Assembly: GCF_040730185.1 (NCBI RefSeq)
Contig: NZ_CP160402.1
Location: forward strand, 7,192,001 to 7,256,000
DNA: 64,000 nt
Origin: Streptomyces sp. Je 1-332
Lineage (GTDB): Bacteria > Actinomycetota > Actinomycetes > Streptomycetales > Streptomycetaceae
Direction of reading: 5' to 3'
Shown here: positions 9,278 to 18,642 of the stretch, piece after piece
Numbering within the stretch: position 1 is the stretch's first letter
Layout: each line of letters opens with the position of its first letter
Made by a program: the position numbers and the translations under genes
Notes under the pieces: model-generated
Seen by the model: only the letters and a program-made list of their open reading frames with translations
What the model was told of the DNA's origin: nothing
Database searches by the model: none

Positions 9278-11368
9278 TCAGGCCTTGCCCGACGGCACCG
9301 GGACCGGCCGCCTCGCCTCGGGGGCCAGGCCGTGCTCCAGGTCCTCCACGAGCAGCCGCTTCGCGATCGCGTCGACCGCCTTGACGAGGTCCTGGTCGGC
9401 GGGGCGGCCGCTGTCCTTCTCCACCTGCTCGCCCAGCCACTTGGCCCACGCCCTGCCGATCACGTCGGCCTCGCGTTCACCGGCGGGGGTGTGCGAGAAG
9501 AGCATCCCGGTGCGCGTCAGGAAGCCCTCCTCGACCATGCGGTCGAAGACCGGCACCAGGACTTCGGCCGGCAGGTGACGCCGGGCGGCGATCAGGCTCA
9601 GATTCGAGTGCCCGACCATCCGGTCGAAGAGCGTGACCTGCATGACGGCCCACGCGCCCGCGACATCGAGCCGGGTGTCGGAGTCGCGGATGACGCGGCG
9701 GGCGGTGTCCATGCCGGTGGCGCGGATGATGTTGCCGACCGTCAGCTCGAGCACCTGGTCCGAGCTGCCGCTCGACGTGGGCGACGCGAACCCCTCGCCC
9801 ATGTCCGACGAACTCATCCGCGCGCTGTCCCGCAGCCGCACCTGCTTGAGGAAGAGAGCGACGAGGAACCCGAGCAGCGCCACGGGCACCGTCCAAAGGA
9901 ACACGGTGTGCAGCGTGTCGGCGTACGCCTTGATGATGGGCGCGGCCGCCTCCGCGGGAAGATCGTGCAGCCCCTGCGGACTCTGCGCCGCCTTGGCCAC
10001 CACGGCGGGGTCGGCGGCCCCGGCCCGCGCCGCCGCGGCGACCCCGTCCTCCAGGTTCGGCTTCAGCGTGTTGGCGTAGATGGTGCCGAACACGGCGGTG
10101 CCGAAGGAGCTGCCGAGCGTACGGAAGAAGGTGACGCCGGAGGTCGCCGTGCCCAGATCCGAGTAGACGACGGTGTTCTGCACGGCGATGGTCAGGACCT
10201 GCATGCAGAGCCCGATGCCGGTGCCGAGGACGAACATGTACAGCGATTCCAGCCAGGTGCTCGTCTCGCTGCCCATGAGCGAGAGCAGATAGAGCCCGAG
10301 AGCCATCACCAGGGCGCCGATGATGGGGAAGATCCGATAGATCCCGGTCTTGCTGACCACATTGCCGCTGAAGATCGACGCGATGAGCAGCCCGATCACC
10401 ATGGGCAGTGTCCGCACGCCCGAGATCGTGGCCGAGTCCCCGTCGACGTACTGCAGATAGGTGGGCAGGAACGTCATCGCGCCCAGCATCGCGAAGCCGA
10501 CGATGAAGCTGAGGACCGAGCAGACCGTGAAGACGGGGTTGGCGAAGAGCCGCATCGGCAGCATCGGTTCGGCGGCGCGCGTCTCGACCACACAGAACAG
10601 CGCGAGCGCGATCGCGCCGCCCACGAACAGCGCGATGATGGTGCCCGAACCCCACGCGTACTGGTTGCCGCCCCAACTCGTCGCCAGGATCAGGGCGCTG
10701 GCTCCGATCGCGACGAGCGCGATGCCGAGGTAGTCGATGACGGGACGCACCGCCGACTTCACGACGGGGATGTTCCGCGCCGCGGCGATCACCACGATGA
10801 TCGCGATGGGCACGTTGACGTAAAAGGCCCAGCGCCAGGTCAGATGGTCGGTGAAGAGCCCGCCGAGGAGCGGCCCGATGACGGTGGCGACCCCGAAGAC
10901 GGCACCGATCGCACCCTGGTACTTCCCGCGCTCGCGCAGCGGGATCACGTCGGCGATCAACGCCATCGAGGTCACCATGAGCCCGCCCGCGCCGATGCCC
11001 TGCAGCGCGCGCCAGGCGATGAGCAGCGTCATGTTCGTCGACAGGCCGCACAGGAACGAGCCGGTGATGAAGACGATCGCCGAGACCTGGAAGACGATCT
11101 TGCGCCCGAACAGGTCGCCGAACTTGCCGACCAGGACCGTGGCGACGGTCTCGGCGAGCAGATACGACGTCACGACCCACGACATGTGCTCGGCGCCGCC
11201 CAGATCCGCCACGATCGTGGGCAGCGCGGTGCCCACGATGGTCTGGTCGAGTGCGGCGAGCAGCATCCCCAGCATGATCGTCACGAAGACGATGTTGCGG
11301 CGGCGCTTGTCCAGGACGGGCGGCCCCTGGGCAGGGGCCTCGGCGGCGGGCTCGGCGGTGGTGGTCAC
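9278..11368 (-). CDS. DHA2-family (EmrB/QacA-type) MFS drug efflux transporter with C-terminal winged-helix-like domain
   Basis: A 696-residue proton-drug antiporter with about 14 membrane segments over residues 25-525. Motif A-like [10 protein letters not shown] follows the second segment. The DHA2 signatures [20 protein letters not shown] and [12 protein letters not shown] are present. After the last segment there are about 150 soluble residues with a MarR-like pattern: [20 protein letters not shown], then [10 protein letters not shown] and [13 protein letters not shown] 11368 is chosen because GAGGG lies 6 bases upstream; longer starts give a low-complexity leader. It lies between CobF (same strand, upstream) and convergent CobK. 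The soluble tail is unusual for a pump and may sense substrate or bind DNA; that is inference. Confidence 0.87.
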   Translation of the reverse strand: MTTTAEPAAEAPAQGPPVLDKRRRNIVFVTIMLGMLLAALDQTIVGTALPTIVADLGGAEHMSWVVTSYLLAETVATVLVGKFGDLFGRKIVFQVSAIVFITGSFLCGLSTNMTLLIAWRALQGIGAGGLMVTSMALIADVIPLRERGKYQGAIGAVFGVATVIGPLLGGLFTDHLTWRWAFYVNVPIAIIVVIAAARNIPVVKSAVRPVIDYLGIALVAIGASALILATSWGGNQYAWGSGTIIALFVGGAIALALFCVVETRAAEPMLPMRLFANPVFTVCSVLSFIVGFAMLGAMTFLPTYLQYVDGDSATISGVRTLPMVIGLLIASIFSGNVVSKTGIYRIFPIIGALVMALGLYLLSLMGSETSTWLESLYMFVLGTGIGLCMQVLTIAVQNTVVYSDLGTATSGVTFFRTLGSSFGTAVFGTIYANTLKPNLEDGVAAAARAGAADPAVVAKAAQSPQGLHDLPAEAAAPIIKAYADTLHTVFLWTVPVALLGFLVALFLKQVRLRDSARMSSSDMGEGFASPTSSGSSDQVLELTVGNIIRATGMDTARRVIRDSDTRLDVAGAWAVMQVTLFDRMVGHSNLSLIAARRHLPAEVLVPVFDRMVEEGFLTRTGMLFSHTPAGEREADVIGRAWAKWLGEQVEKDSGRPADQDLVKAVDAIAKRLLVEDLEHGLAPEARRPVPVPSGKA

Positions 11369-11457
11369 CCCGTCACCCTCACACCGCGCATGGGCGTGTG
11401 CATGCGGGGCCGGTCCGGTCCGGTGACGGCGGCCCCGCGGGCCACGCGCCCGTTCGC

Positions 11458-12237
11458 TCAGTCCAGGTTGCGGCGCAGCAGATACGTGTCCATGATCCAC
11501 CCCTTGCGCTCGCGCGCCTCGGCCCGGAGGGTCTCGATACGGGGACCGGCTTCGTCGAGCGGCCCGGAGACGAGGATCTCGTCGGCGGTCCCGATGTAGG
11601 CACCCCAGTAGATGTACATCTCACCGCCCTGCGCCCCTTGGTACTGCCGGAACGCCTGCTGGGCATCGAGCATGACCACGACATCATCGACACCCTCGGG
11701 AAAGCCGCCGTCGGCGAGGCGGCGCCCGGTGGTGATCTGCACGGGGCGCGCGACGCGGTTCAGACCGGTGCGGTGCCTGGCGGCGAGCGAGGAGACACTG
11801 CTGATGCCCGGCACGACGTCGTACGAGAAGGTCAGCTCGCCCCGGTCGAGGACCTCCTCCAGGATCCCGAGCGTGCTGTCGTACAGCGCGGGGTCGCCCC
11901 ACACCAGGAACGCGCCGCACTCGTCCGCTCCCAGCTCATCGGCGATCAGCCGCGCATAGATGTCCGCACGGCGGCTGCGCCAGTCCCCGACGGCGGGGGA
12001 GTAGTCCGCGCCGCCCGCCTTGCGGTCGCGTGCGGGGTCGCGGGCCTCGACCACACGGTAGGCGCCGTCGGCGCGGTGCACGTCGAGGAGATCACGCCGT
12101 AGCTGGACGAGGTCGTCCTTCTCCCCGCCCTTGTCGAGGATGAAGAACACGTCGGTGCTCTTCAGGGCCTTGACGGCCTGCAGGGTCAACTGGTCGGGGT
12201 CGCCCGCGCCGATGCCGATGACATGAATCTTTCGCAC
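11458..12237 (-). CDS. cobF: Precorrin-6A synthase (deacetylating) CobF
   Basis: A 259-residue SAM-dependent methyltransferase of the aerobic cobalamin route: it methylates C-1 of precorrin-5 with loss of the acetyl fragment. It has the tetrapyrrole-methylase N-terminus [17 protein letters not shown], which binds SAM, then [16 protein letters not shown] and the conserved [15 protein letters not shown] later motif is [18 protein letters not shown]. The start codon is GTG 12237. The length is typical for CobF, not CobI or CobM. It is upstream of, and on the same strand as, the efflux pump (89 bases apart). Only CobK and CobF of the pathway are in this window. Confidence 0.9.
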   Translation of the reverse strand: MRKIHVIGIGAGDPDQLTLQAVKALKSTDVFFILDKGGEKDDLVQLRRDLLDVHRADGAYRVVEARDPARDRKAGGADYSPAVGDWRSRRADIYARLIADELGADECGAFLVWGDPALYDSTLGILEEVLDRGELTFSYDVVPGISSVSSLAARHRTGLNRVARPVQITTGRRLADGGFPEGVDDVVVMLDAQQAFRQYQGAQGGEMYIYWGAYIGTADEILVSGPLDEAGPRIETLRAEARERKGWIMDTYLLRRNLD

Positions 12238-12553
12238 GCCGAGAGTCTGCCGTACGGACGGGTTACGGGGGCGGGCGGGTCGCGCCGCCGCGTGGGCGGT
12301 GCTGTTGTGCCCGGGGCGGCTGTGAGGTTCGGCCTTGCGGCGTCACGCGCGGCCGGTCGTGCCCCGCCGATCGGAGCGGTCGGTCATGTCGGCTCGACCA
12401 GGGCCCTTCACGCTCCGCCGGGCTCCGCCGGGCTCCGCCGGTCTGCGTCAGGTTCGTCAGACGCGCGCCGTCTCCGCGTCAGGTCCGTCAGGCGGGGTCA
12501 CCGGCTCGGCATCGGGCGCGTCAGGCGCGGCCACAGGCACCGCATCGGGCGCG
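12238..12553. repeat. Gene-free, repeat-rich spacer between CobF and DUF309 genes
   Basis: No supported gene. It holds three copies of a 10-base unit GGCTCCGCCG (about 12411-12441). A series of CGTCAG-containing near repeats follows, including GCATCGGGCGCGTCAG twice (12509-12524 and 12542-12557, the second entering the DUF309 3' end). One minus-strand frame reads as DAPDA-type repeats, but it lacks a start and is out of frame with the DUF309 gene. Confidence 0.6.
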
Positions 12554-13081
12554 TCAGACGCCGTCGGCGCCGCGCAGCCGTGGTGCGTGCTCCGCCGCGT
12601 CCACCGTCCGCCCGTCCCCCTCCTCCAGGGACTCCGCCACCTGCTGTGCCCACGACACAAGTCCGTCCACGTCGATCCCGTACGGCCGCTCGCCCCGCTT
12701 CGCCGCGCCGATCGCGCCCGCCCCCCTGAGCAGCAGCCGCGCCCCGCCCGTGAGGTTGCCGCGGGCGGAGTGGGTCAGCCCAACGGCCAGCTGCGCGAGC
12801 CCCTTCCACAGGTCACGCTCGTCCTCGGGCCCCGACTTCCAGGCATCCTCGAAGACCTCGTGCGCGTGGAAGGGGCGACCGGCGTCGAGCAGCGCCTGCG
12901 CCTGCGTGACGGTCTCCTCGGGGGTACGCGTGACCCCTTCGGGCTGCCGTTCCACGCCTTCGGTGCCGTACGGCAAAGGCCGCCCGAGACCGTCACGCGG
13001 CCGCGCGTTACGGGCCCGCCCTTCGGTGTCACGGTCACGGCCACGGTCATCACGGTCATCGGGTCGAGGTGCGGTGCTCAT
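12554..13081 (-). CDS. DUF309 domain-containing protein
   Basis: A 175-residue protein. The charged, low-complexity leader (residues 1-25, rich in R and D) precedes the DUF309 core: RNARPRDGLGRPLPYG near 25-40, then a helical bundle with LLDAGRPFHAHEVFEDAW and ERDLWKGLAQLAVGLTHSARGN. The FHAHEVFE histidines and glutamates are the family hallmark. Function of DUF309 is not established; a hydrolase or metal-binding role has been guessed from these residues. The ATG is at 13081, and the stop TGA falls at the edge of the CGTCAG repeats. It is divergent from the tRNA-Pro gene about 108 bases away. Confidence 0.8.
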   Translation of the reverse strand: MSTAPRPDDRDDRGRDRDTEGRARNARPRDGLGRPLPYGTEGVERQPEGVTRTPEETVTQAQALLDAGRPFHAHEVFEDAWKSGPEDERDLWKGLAQLAVGLTHSARGNLTGGARLLLRGAGAIGAAKRGERPYGIDVDGLVSWAQQVAESLEEGDGRTVDAAEHAPRLRGADGV

Positions 13082-13189
13082 ACGGCGATTGTCCCTCGCC
13101 AGGCGTCCGGCGGGGGGCGAGGACCACTACCGAACGTGGGGTAAAGTTCTGTCTGCGCGATCACGCAGAACACCGCGGGACACGCGCAC

Positions 13190-13263
<74 letters not shown>

Positions 13264-13277
13264 CGGAAACGTCGCAG

Positions 13278-13314
13278 GTAGGGGTCATCTTCGGATGGTC
13301 CCTACTTCGTTTTT
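13278..13314 (+). terminator. Intrinsic terminator after tRNA-Pro
   Basis: A 12-bp stem (two G-U pairs) from 13278 to 13305 encloses a TTCG tetraloop closed by C-G, then TTCGTTTTT. It starts 14 bases after the tRNA. This is a textbook UUCG-loop Rho-independent terminator. Confidence 0.88.
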
Positions 13315-13654
13315 GGGAGCAATTCCGGGAGCGGGTAGCGGCTCCCTGGGAGCGGGAGTCTGGGAGCGACGTCAACCGGCGGTCGACGGCTGGTCACCCG
13401 ATCCGGTCGCTCCCAGGGAGCATCTCCGCTGCCCGGCCTGGTGGAGGAGGCAAGGGGTCGCGTTGTTCGCCCCCTTGTCCGAATACTCGTCATGGGGTCG
13501 GGCCTCGAACTTGAGTCCGTTAGGGACCAATCACTGGGCTCCGATCGACCTGTTCCCGATGACCTCGCACGTGGAGTGTGTAGCTGTTTTGGAGCCAGCA
13601 AAAAAGGCCAGTTGACCTGGACTTTTTGGTTCGGGTGAGTCTCCTGGCGCGACC
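13315..13654. other. Gene-free degenerate stretch after tRNA-Pro with bidirectional hairpin
   Basis: No convincing gene. The motif GGGAGC recurs at close spacing around 13315-13425, including GCTCCCAGGGAGC near 13410. At 13600-13627 an A-run, stem (GGCCAG/CTGGAC, one mismatch, loop TTGAC) and T-run form a terminator that would work in both directions. Such terminators commonly flank integrase genes at tRNA sites, but no integrase is left here. Confidence 0.5.
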
Positions 13655-13964
13655 TCATTGAGCGCTGCCGCAGGAGGTCCGTCGTCCGTGACGCGTGACG
13701 CGGCAGCATCCACCCTGAAGCCGCAGATTGGCGGAAGACGAAGGCTGAAAGTGGACTTGCGGGGTGGTGGCACGATCACGCCGCCAGCTCACCGGTTTCT
13801 TCGAGTTCGAGATGTCTAGCAGGGACTCGCCCCAGGTGGCCCAGCGCACGAGTACCCACCAGCTGAGCAAGACGATGTTCTGTTGCCGCGCGAACTCTTC
13901 GGCGTGCTTGCACTGGAAGACGACCCTATGGCCGCCGGGCGTGGTGGCGATGACGTCGGCGCCT
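13655..13964 (-). pseudogene. Fragment resembling an Mrr-type restriction endonuclease
   Basis: The minus-strand frame just outside the left inverted repeat of the adjacent insertion sequence reads GADVIATTPGGHRVVFQCKH. This matches the D...QxK core of the PD-(D/E)XK (Mrr_cat) nucleases in actinomycetes. Residues after about the first thirty lose resemblance to the family, and the 5' part is missing because the insertion sequence lies there. It is therefore a truncated remnant, probably of a restriction or defence gene carried by an earlier island. Identification rests on about 20 residues. Confidence 0.4.
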
Positions 13965-14452
13965 GTGGGGCTCGAAAAGTCGTCGCTGCAGTTCAAGCGG
14001 CGTGTCGGTACTCGTTGATTGCTCCGCTGAGGATCCGGGTGCGCAAGAGCTTGCGGGGCTCGAAACCATCCAGGACTGCTGGCTGTTCCTGGGCCTCGGG
14101 CGGTCGTTGATCGCGGGATCGGTGCGGCCGATGTCTGTTGTAGTGGTCCTGGTACTCGGCTAGGACCTGCCGGGCGTGGGCCTCGTTCAGGAGCAGAACG
14201 TGGTCGAGCGCCTCGCGGCAGATCGTGCCGATCACTCGCTCGCAGTGAGCGTTCATGCGCGGTGCCTGGGGTGCGCTGAGTAGCACGTCCATGCCTTCGG
14301 CTTCGAAGACGGCGTCGAAGGAGCCGGTGTACTTGCTGTCGCGGTCGCGGAGCACGAAGCGCAGCGACTCGACGCGGCTGCCCAGGTCATCGGCGAGATT
14401 GCGCGCCTGCTGGGTCGCCCATTGTGCGGGGGGGGTGCCTCTATGTCTTTCG

Positions 14453-15655
14453 TCAAGCGAGGCGTGGGGTTCTGGGTTCGTAGAAGGTGCCGTCGCGGAG
14501 CATTGCAAACAGCACGTTGATCCGTTGTCGGGCGAGGCGGAGGAGCGCTTGGGTGTGGGTTTTTCCTCTGGCCCGGCATTTGTCGTAATAGGTGCGGGAG
14601 GCAGGATCGTGCAGGGCAGCGAACGCGGACAGGAACATCGCGCGTTTGAGCTGCCGGTTGCCGCCCCGTGGGGCGTGTTCGCCGTGGATCGAGGTCCCGG
14701 AGGACTTGGTGGTGGGGGCGAGGCCGGCGTAGGAGGCGAGGTGGGCGGCGGTGGGGAAGCTGGTGCCGTCGCCGACGGTGACCAGCAGTGCGGCGGCGGT
14801 CCTGACGCCGACGCCGGGCAGCGACGTCAGGACCTTGGAAAGAGGGTGGTCCTCCAGCAGGGCTGCGATCTGGGATTCTGCCGCCCGTCGTTGCTCGTGA
14901 ACGGCGCCGAGCGAGCGGGCCAGCGAGGGGATCACGATGTCCAGGGTGCCGGTGCCCGGGACCACGACGGTCTGCTCGTCGAGTGCATCGAAGACGTCGT
15001 CGGTCAGCCGTTTTGCCATGCGCGGGGCTTTGGGCCGGACCACCTCAACCAGCCTGCGGCGTCCGGCTCTTCGCAGCGCGGCTGGGGATCCGTAGCGTTC
15101 CAGCAGCCAGGTGACCGCCGGGTGATCCAGACGCGGGCCCAGGACCCGTTCCAGGGACGGGTGGAACTGGGTGAGCAGGCCCCGGATCCGGTTGGATGTG
15201 CGGGTGGCCTCGGCCGCCAGGTCCTGGTCGAAGCCGACGAGGACGGTGAGCTCGGCGGTGATCTCGTCGGTCAGCTGAAGCGAGCGAAGGGTGTGCGGCA
15301 TGGTGCGGGCGGCGTCCGCGATGACGGCCGCGTCGCGGGCATCGGTCTTTGCCTCGCCCGGGTAGAGGTCAGCGATCCGTCGCATCGAAAGGCCCGGCAG
15401 GTAGGCGACCTGGCAGCCCGTGTCGCGGGCCACTGTCAGCGGCAGAGCGCCGATCGAGGCCGGCTGGTCCACGACGACCAGGACGGTGCCGAACTTCTCG
15501 CGGAGCTTGTCGAAGACCTGCCGCAGCTTCGGTTCGGTGTTGGGCAGTTGCTTGTCGAAGACTTTCTTGCCGGCCGGGGTGAGTCCGTGTCCGTGGTGAG
15601 CGCTCTTCCCCACGTCCAGGCCCAGGAAGACACCTATCTCGTCGTACTCGTTCAA
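14453..15655 (-). CDS. IS110-family transposase (DEDD recombinase)
   Basis: A 400-residue protein, full length for the family. The N-terminal RuvC-like DEDD domain starts GVFLGLDVGKSAHHGH, with VVVDQPASIGALPL and the EAKTDARDAAVIAD motif further on. The C-terminal transposase_20 domain has LTSLPGVGVRTAAALLVTVG, then LASYAGLAPTTKSSGTSIHG with the conserved serine region, and GGNRQLKRAMFLSAFAAL. TTG 15655 is chosen because GGGAGGA lies about 6 bases upstream. No frameshift is visible, so the element may be active. Confidence 0.87.
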   Translation of the reverse strand: MNEYDEIGVFLGLDVGKSAHHGHGLTPAGKKVFDKQLPNTEPKLRQVFDKLREKFGTVLVVVDQPASIGALPLTVARDTGCQVAYLPGLSMRRIADLYPGEAKTDARDAAVIADAARTMPHTLRSLQLTDEITAELTVLVGFDQDLAAEATRTSNRIRGLLTQFHPSLERVLGPRLDHPAVTWLLERYGSPAALRRAGRRRLVEVVRPKAPRMAKRLTDDVFDALDEQTVVVPGTGTLDIVIPSLARSLGAVHEQRRAAESQIAALLEDHPLSKVLTSLPGVGVRTAAALLVTVGDGTSFPTAAHLASYAGLAPTTKSSGTSIHGEHAPRGGNRQLKRAMFLSAFAALHDPASRTYYDKCRARGKTHTQALLRLARQRINVLFAMLRDGTFYEPRTPRLA

Positions 15656-15915
15656 ACCGTCCTCCCGAACGGACGTTGTGCGTGCTGGCCTGGGCGTTGG
15701 CGTCGTGCGCGCATCCACGTTATGCAGACCTGCCGCCTGCGAAGGACCGGGCATTGCGCTCGGCCGGGCGGTAGTCGGACCTCTCATCAGCGTCTCCAAC
15801 GGCGCCTCTCGGGCCCGGTGGCACCACCCCCCAGGTCATCGCTTCGACAGGGGGGACCAGCCATGCCGGGCCCGGAGGCCAGCGGCCCTCTTGCAGGACC
15901 GCGGAAAACATAACG
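15656..15915 (-). ncRNA. Candidate IS110 bridge RNA region
   Basis: The only sizeable noncoding part of the IS110 element is the approximately 260 bases upstream of its transposase. In IS110-group elements this end encodes a structured bridge RNA with target- and donor-binding loops. No gene is present in the stretch and G/C-rich complementary patches exist. I have not folded it; the call is by position and family knowledge. Confidence 0.4.
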
Positions 15916-16641
15916 GGGGGGTGGGCGGTGACGCCGGTGATGTGGAGTCTGCGGGTGCCGTGTTCGAGGAACGCCAGCGCGTACAGCCGGCTGCCGGTGA
16001 TCGTGTCGACGTGGAAGAAGTCCGCCGCGATGATCCCCTCGGCCTGCGCGGTGAGGAACTCGCGCCAGCTCGGGCCGGTGCGGCGAGGGGCGGGGGCGAT
16101 GCCGGCCTTGTGCAGGATCTCCCAGACCGTGGACGGCGCGATCGGGTGCCCCAGTTGGGCCAGTTCGCCCTGGATCCGCCGGTGGCCCCACCGCGAATTC
16201 TCCTGCGCCAGGCGCAACACCAGCTTCTTGAGCGGGGCCGCCGTGGGTGGACGCCCGGTGCGTCGGCGTCGGTCGGAGTAGTCCCACTCCTTGGCGATCA
16301 GCCTGCGGTGCCAGGCCAGTAGCGTCCCCGGTGTGACCGCGAAGACGCTGCTCCAGCAGCGGCGCGGTATCAGCGACGACAGCGCGGCCAGCCAGAACCG
16401 GTCCGCGGGCTCGTAGCGGACCGGACCGCTGAGTTGTCGTCGCAACACCGAGTTTTCGTGCTGCAGCACCAGTAGTTCGGCGTCCTTGGCCGTGTCCCGG
16501 CGCAGCAGGACCGCGGGGATGGGCAGCAGCGCCCGGGTGGCCCGGTACAGCATCGAGATGATCACACGCGCAGCACCCCAGCTATCGCGGAGGGCCTGGC
16601 ACGTAGGCTCCCACCTGCAGCGATGACTTTACGAGCCCCAC

Positions 16642-16911
16642 ACCAACGCGATCTGCGAGAGAGTCGTGGGTACCCTCCGCCGCGAGGTACTCGACCGGAT
16701 CCTGATCTGCAACGAGGCCCGCGCCGTGGCAGTAATGGCCCAGTACATCCGGCACTACAACCGGCACCGCCCCCACCAATCCCGGCAGCAACTGCCCCCG
16801 GACAGGCCCGAATCACCCGCCCCGGCCACCGTGACCGACCTCCAGACCCACGGGATCCGGCGACGGTCCGTCCTGGGGGGCTTGATCAACGAGTACCACC
16901 ACGCCGCCTGA
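16642..16911 (+). pseudogene. C-terminal fragment of a second integrase-core transposase
   Basis: A plus-strand frame begins abruptly at the right end of the split insertion sequence. It reads NAICERVVGTLRREVLDR, IRHYNRHRPHQSRQQLPP and ends LGGLINEYHHAA with TGA at 16909-16911. This is the catalytic-glutamate end of an rve transposase, similar to but distinct from its neighbour (GTLRREVLDR versus GTICREALDH). No N-terminal half exists here, so it is a remnant, probably beheaded when the neighbouring element inserted. Confidence 0.72.
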
Positions 16912-16988
16912 TGGAACGGCATCGCCGCAGCGTGCACCACTGAATCGCATTTTCGAGTGGCACACGTTGCCCTTCCGAACCGCCACCC

Positions 16989-18287
16989 TCACGGCGCGGG
17001 GTTACTGGGCACCTTCACGTTCATCTCGCCGCAGCCGACGCGCTTCGCCTCCGCCTTGACGTACGAGGGCAGAACGGCAAGGGCGAGTGACTTGTCGTCG
17101 TGCGACTCGCTTTCCTTCCCCGGCTCATACGCCACGAACGCGACCCGCCGGGACCGGCAGTCCGCCGCGTAGACGCTCAGGCCGCCCGCGTAGGCGCCCT
17201 GCCCGTCACCGCCGAGACGCGTGGCCCGATTTCCGAGCACCCGGGAGACAACGCCGGCCAGCTCCGGGTCCGCCACGGTCATCAGCCGGAGCCTGCTCGG
17301 GCCGAAGGGCTGCCGCACGTCGCACGCCCGGATTCCGTCCGCAGAAGACGCGCCTGGCTTCGTGCCCGGCGTGGTGCCTACGACCTCCGCCTCGGACCCC
17401 TGAGCCCACCTGGGCAGTCGGACGCCCTGGATCCCGCAGAGCCGGTCGACGTCGACGTCCGGCAGCTCGTTGCCCTCCGGGGCGCGTCGGAGCTTCGGCG
17501 GGTCGGAGTACGGGCTGTCGCAGCCGTATCGTTCCATGACCCCGTTGGCCAACCGCACGACCGCGCGGGACATCGCGTCGAGGCCCCGCCGCGCGTCGAC
17601 CTCGTTCTGGCCCTCTGGGTCAGCCGCTTCCGAAGCGAGGGTGACCACCCGCAACGGCGGCTTCTCGCCCGGCTCGTACGAGCGTTCCTCACAGCTCGCG
17701 GGGAGCGCCACCCAAGCCCGGGTGGAGGAAGCCATGCCGGTGATCCCCTCGCCGAGCGGCGTCATCCGGGAGGAGAGGTACTCCTCGGTCCAGCTCCATG
17801 CCTGTGCGCCCCGCAACTCGCCCAGCGTCCGCACCGACGCCGTGACCTCAGACTCCAACTCGTCGTCCCCGAACCCCTGCATGCTGCACTCCGTGTGCAT
17901 GTGGTCCTCTGTGGCCCGCCGCAGCGGCAGCTCACGGCTGCGGACGTCCGTGTCCGAGAACAGGGCGTGCTCGACATCGGGCGAGAGCGAACCCCAGCAC
18001 ACGTCCCGCGCCACGAAGGGCAGTTCATTGGAGCGCCACGCCATGACGCCTGACCCCAGCAGCGCCCCGACGAGCGCGCCGATGACAGCGATGCCACTCC
18101 GGCTACGGGACAGACGGCGCATCCGGCCCGGGCGCTCCGGCGGGGAAGGCCGGGGGGCGGGGGCCTGCCGTAGGGGCCCATCCACCTCGGGGGTCTCGGG
18201 CCCAGAGTTGGCCATCTTGGAGCTCTCCGGCCCGGTGCTCTCCATCCCTGGAGCCCCCGGCGCGGTGCTTTCCGGTTCGTCCGGCAT
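16989..18287 (-). CDS. Hypothetical membrane-anchored protein with extracytoplasmic domain
   Basis: A 432-residue protein. Residues 1-60 are hydrophilic and rich in Pro, Glu and Ser; a single membrane segment (SGIAVIGALVGALLGSGVMAW) follows near residue 70. About 340 residues are predicted outside the cell, containing several cysteines (DVCWGSL, HTECSMQGF, ASCEERSY, YGCDSP, RLCGIQG, ADCRSRR) likely to pair. No catalytic motif was recognised; similar single-pass proteins occur in Streptomyces without assigned function. ATG 18287 is chosen because GGAAGGA lies 5-6 bases upstream. It is the only intact non-mobile gene in the insertion-sequence zone. Confidence 0.72.
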   Translation of the reverse strand: MPDEPESTAPGAPGMESTGPESSKMANSGPETPEVDGPLRQAPAPRPSPPERPGRMRRLSRSRSGIAVIGALVGALLGSGVMAWRSNELPFVARDVCWGSLSPDVEHALFSDTDVRSRELPLRRATEDHMHTECSMQGFGDDELESEVTASVRTLGELRGAQAWSWTEEYLSSRMTPLGEGITGMASSTRAWVALPASCEERSYEPGEKPPLRVVTLASEAADPEGQNEVDARRGLDAMSRAVVRLANGVMERYGCDSPYSDPPKLRRAPEGNELPDVDVDRLCGIQGVRLPRWAQGSEAEVVGTTPGTKPGASSADGIRACDVRQPFGPSRLRLMTVADPELAGVVSRVLGNRATRLGGDGQGAYAGGLSVYAADCRSRRVAFVAYEPGKESESHDDKSLALAVLPSYVKAEAKRVGCGEMNVKVPSNPAP

Positions 18288-18555
18288 CTCGTCCTTCCTC
18301 TCGGGGGCTGTCCTGGCGATCCGCGCGGCCCCACGGCCGGGTAACCGAGTCGTTGGGTATCGGTGACGGACCGCCTCCCCACTCGTCACCGACGGTCCGA
18401 GGAGGTTATCTGTCGGGTACACGCGTTCGGGGAGCAGGGCAGCCTCGCGGAGATGGAGCGATGGCGATGCCTTCACGGGCCCGACGCTCGGGCCCGACGG
18501 AGTTCGCGCAGCCGACGTGGCGCGGACTTCGGATTGCTGCGGGCCGAGTCAAGGA

Positions 18556-18642
18556 CCCAAGCCGTTCATCTGGACCAAGACAGCCCAAGAGATCCTCGAC
18601 GCCCTCGCCCGCTTCTGCCGACGAATCTCCGGCGCAGGACAA
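18556..18642 (+). pseudogene. C-terminal scrap of an IS630-family transposase
   Basis: A plus-strand frame reads KPFIWTKTAQEILDALARFC then RRISGAG. This matches the extreme C-terminus of IS630-type transposases, where an F(I/V)WTKTA(D/E) segment is followed by an RRISGAG-like end. Nothing upstream resembles the catalytic domain. It abuts the far fragment of the AAA ATPase pseudogene, so it marks another deletion or insertion event at this junction. Confidence 0.5.

Larger units (their letters stand above)
14430..15915. mobile_element. IS110-family insertion sequence
   Basis: A segment of about 1.49 kb inserted into the C-run of the surrounding transposase gene. Both junctions sit in poly-G on the plus strand (14427-14434 and 15914-15920), so the exact edges are ambiguous by a few bases. 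No terminal inverted repeats are visible, as expected for IS110. It contains a 400-codon transposase on the minus strand and about 260 bases of noncoding DNA upstream of it. Confidence 0.75.
13993..16565 (-). pseudogene. Integrase-core transposase interrupted by IS110 element
   Basis: The 5' part (about 15911-16565, start GTG 16565 or ATG 16553) encodes the helix-turn-helix region (LQHENSVLRRQLSG) and the first half of the DDE domain with SRWGHRRIQGELAQLGH and AADFFHVDTITGSRLYALAF. The 3' part (13993 to about 14437) resumes with QWATQQARNLADD, LRDRDSKYTGSFDAVF, MNAHCERVIGTICRE and ends INEYRHAA. The break falls in a run of C residues just after VTAHP. Joined, the halves give a full-length transposase of about 360 residues. 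It is inactivated by the insertion. Confidence 0.82.
13965..16641. mobile_element. Integrase-core (rve) insertion sequence with 27-bp terminal inverted repeats, split by an IS110 element
   Basis: Left terminus 13965-13991 and right terminus 16615-16641 are inverted copies over 27 bases with two mismatches; the shared core reads AAAGTC(G/A)TCGCTGCAG. Between them is one transposase gene on the minus strand, cut in two by an IS110-family element at about 14430-15915. Subtracting that insert leaves about 1.19 kb, a normal size for an IS3/IS481-like element. The outermost bases may include target sequence, because the left flank is the nuclease fragment and the right flank another transposase remnant. 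Confidence 0.75.

Noticed and set aside
9191..11599. 802-codon plus-strand open frame across the efflux pump
   Set aside because: Rich in Arg, His, Asp and Gln with no fold signature; the minus strand encodes an unmistakable DHA2 transporter.
8334..12300. Cobalamin riboswitch near cobK and cobF
   Set aside because: The gaps before both genes are short or repeat-filled and no B12-box-like sequence was seen.
13531..13779. Small minus-strand frame between the tRNA and the nuclease fragment
   Set aside because: No ribosome site or family resemblance, and it overlaps the bidirectional hairpin at 13600-13627.
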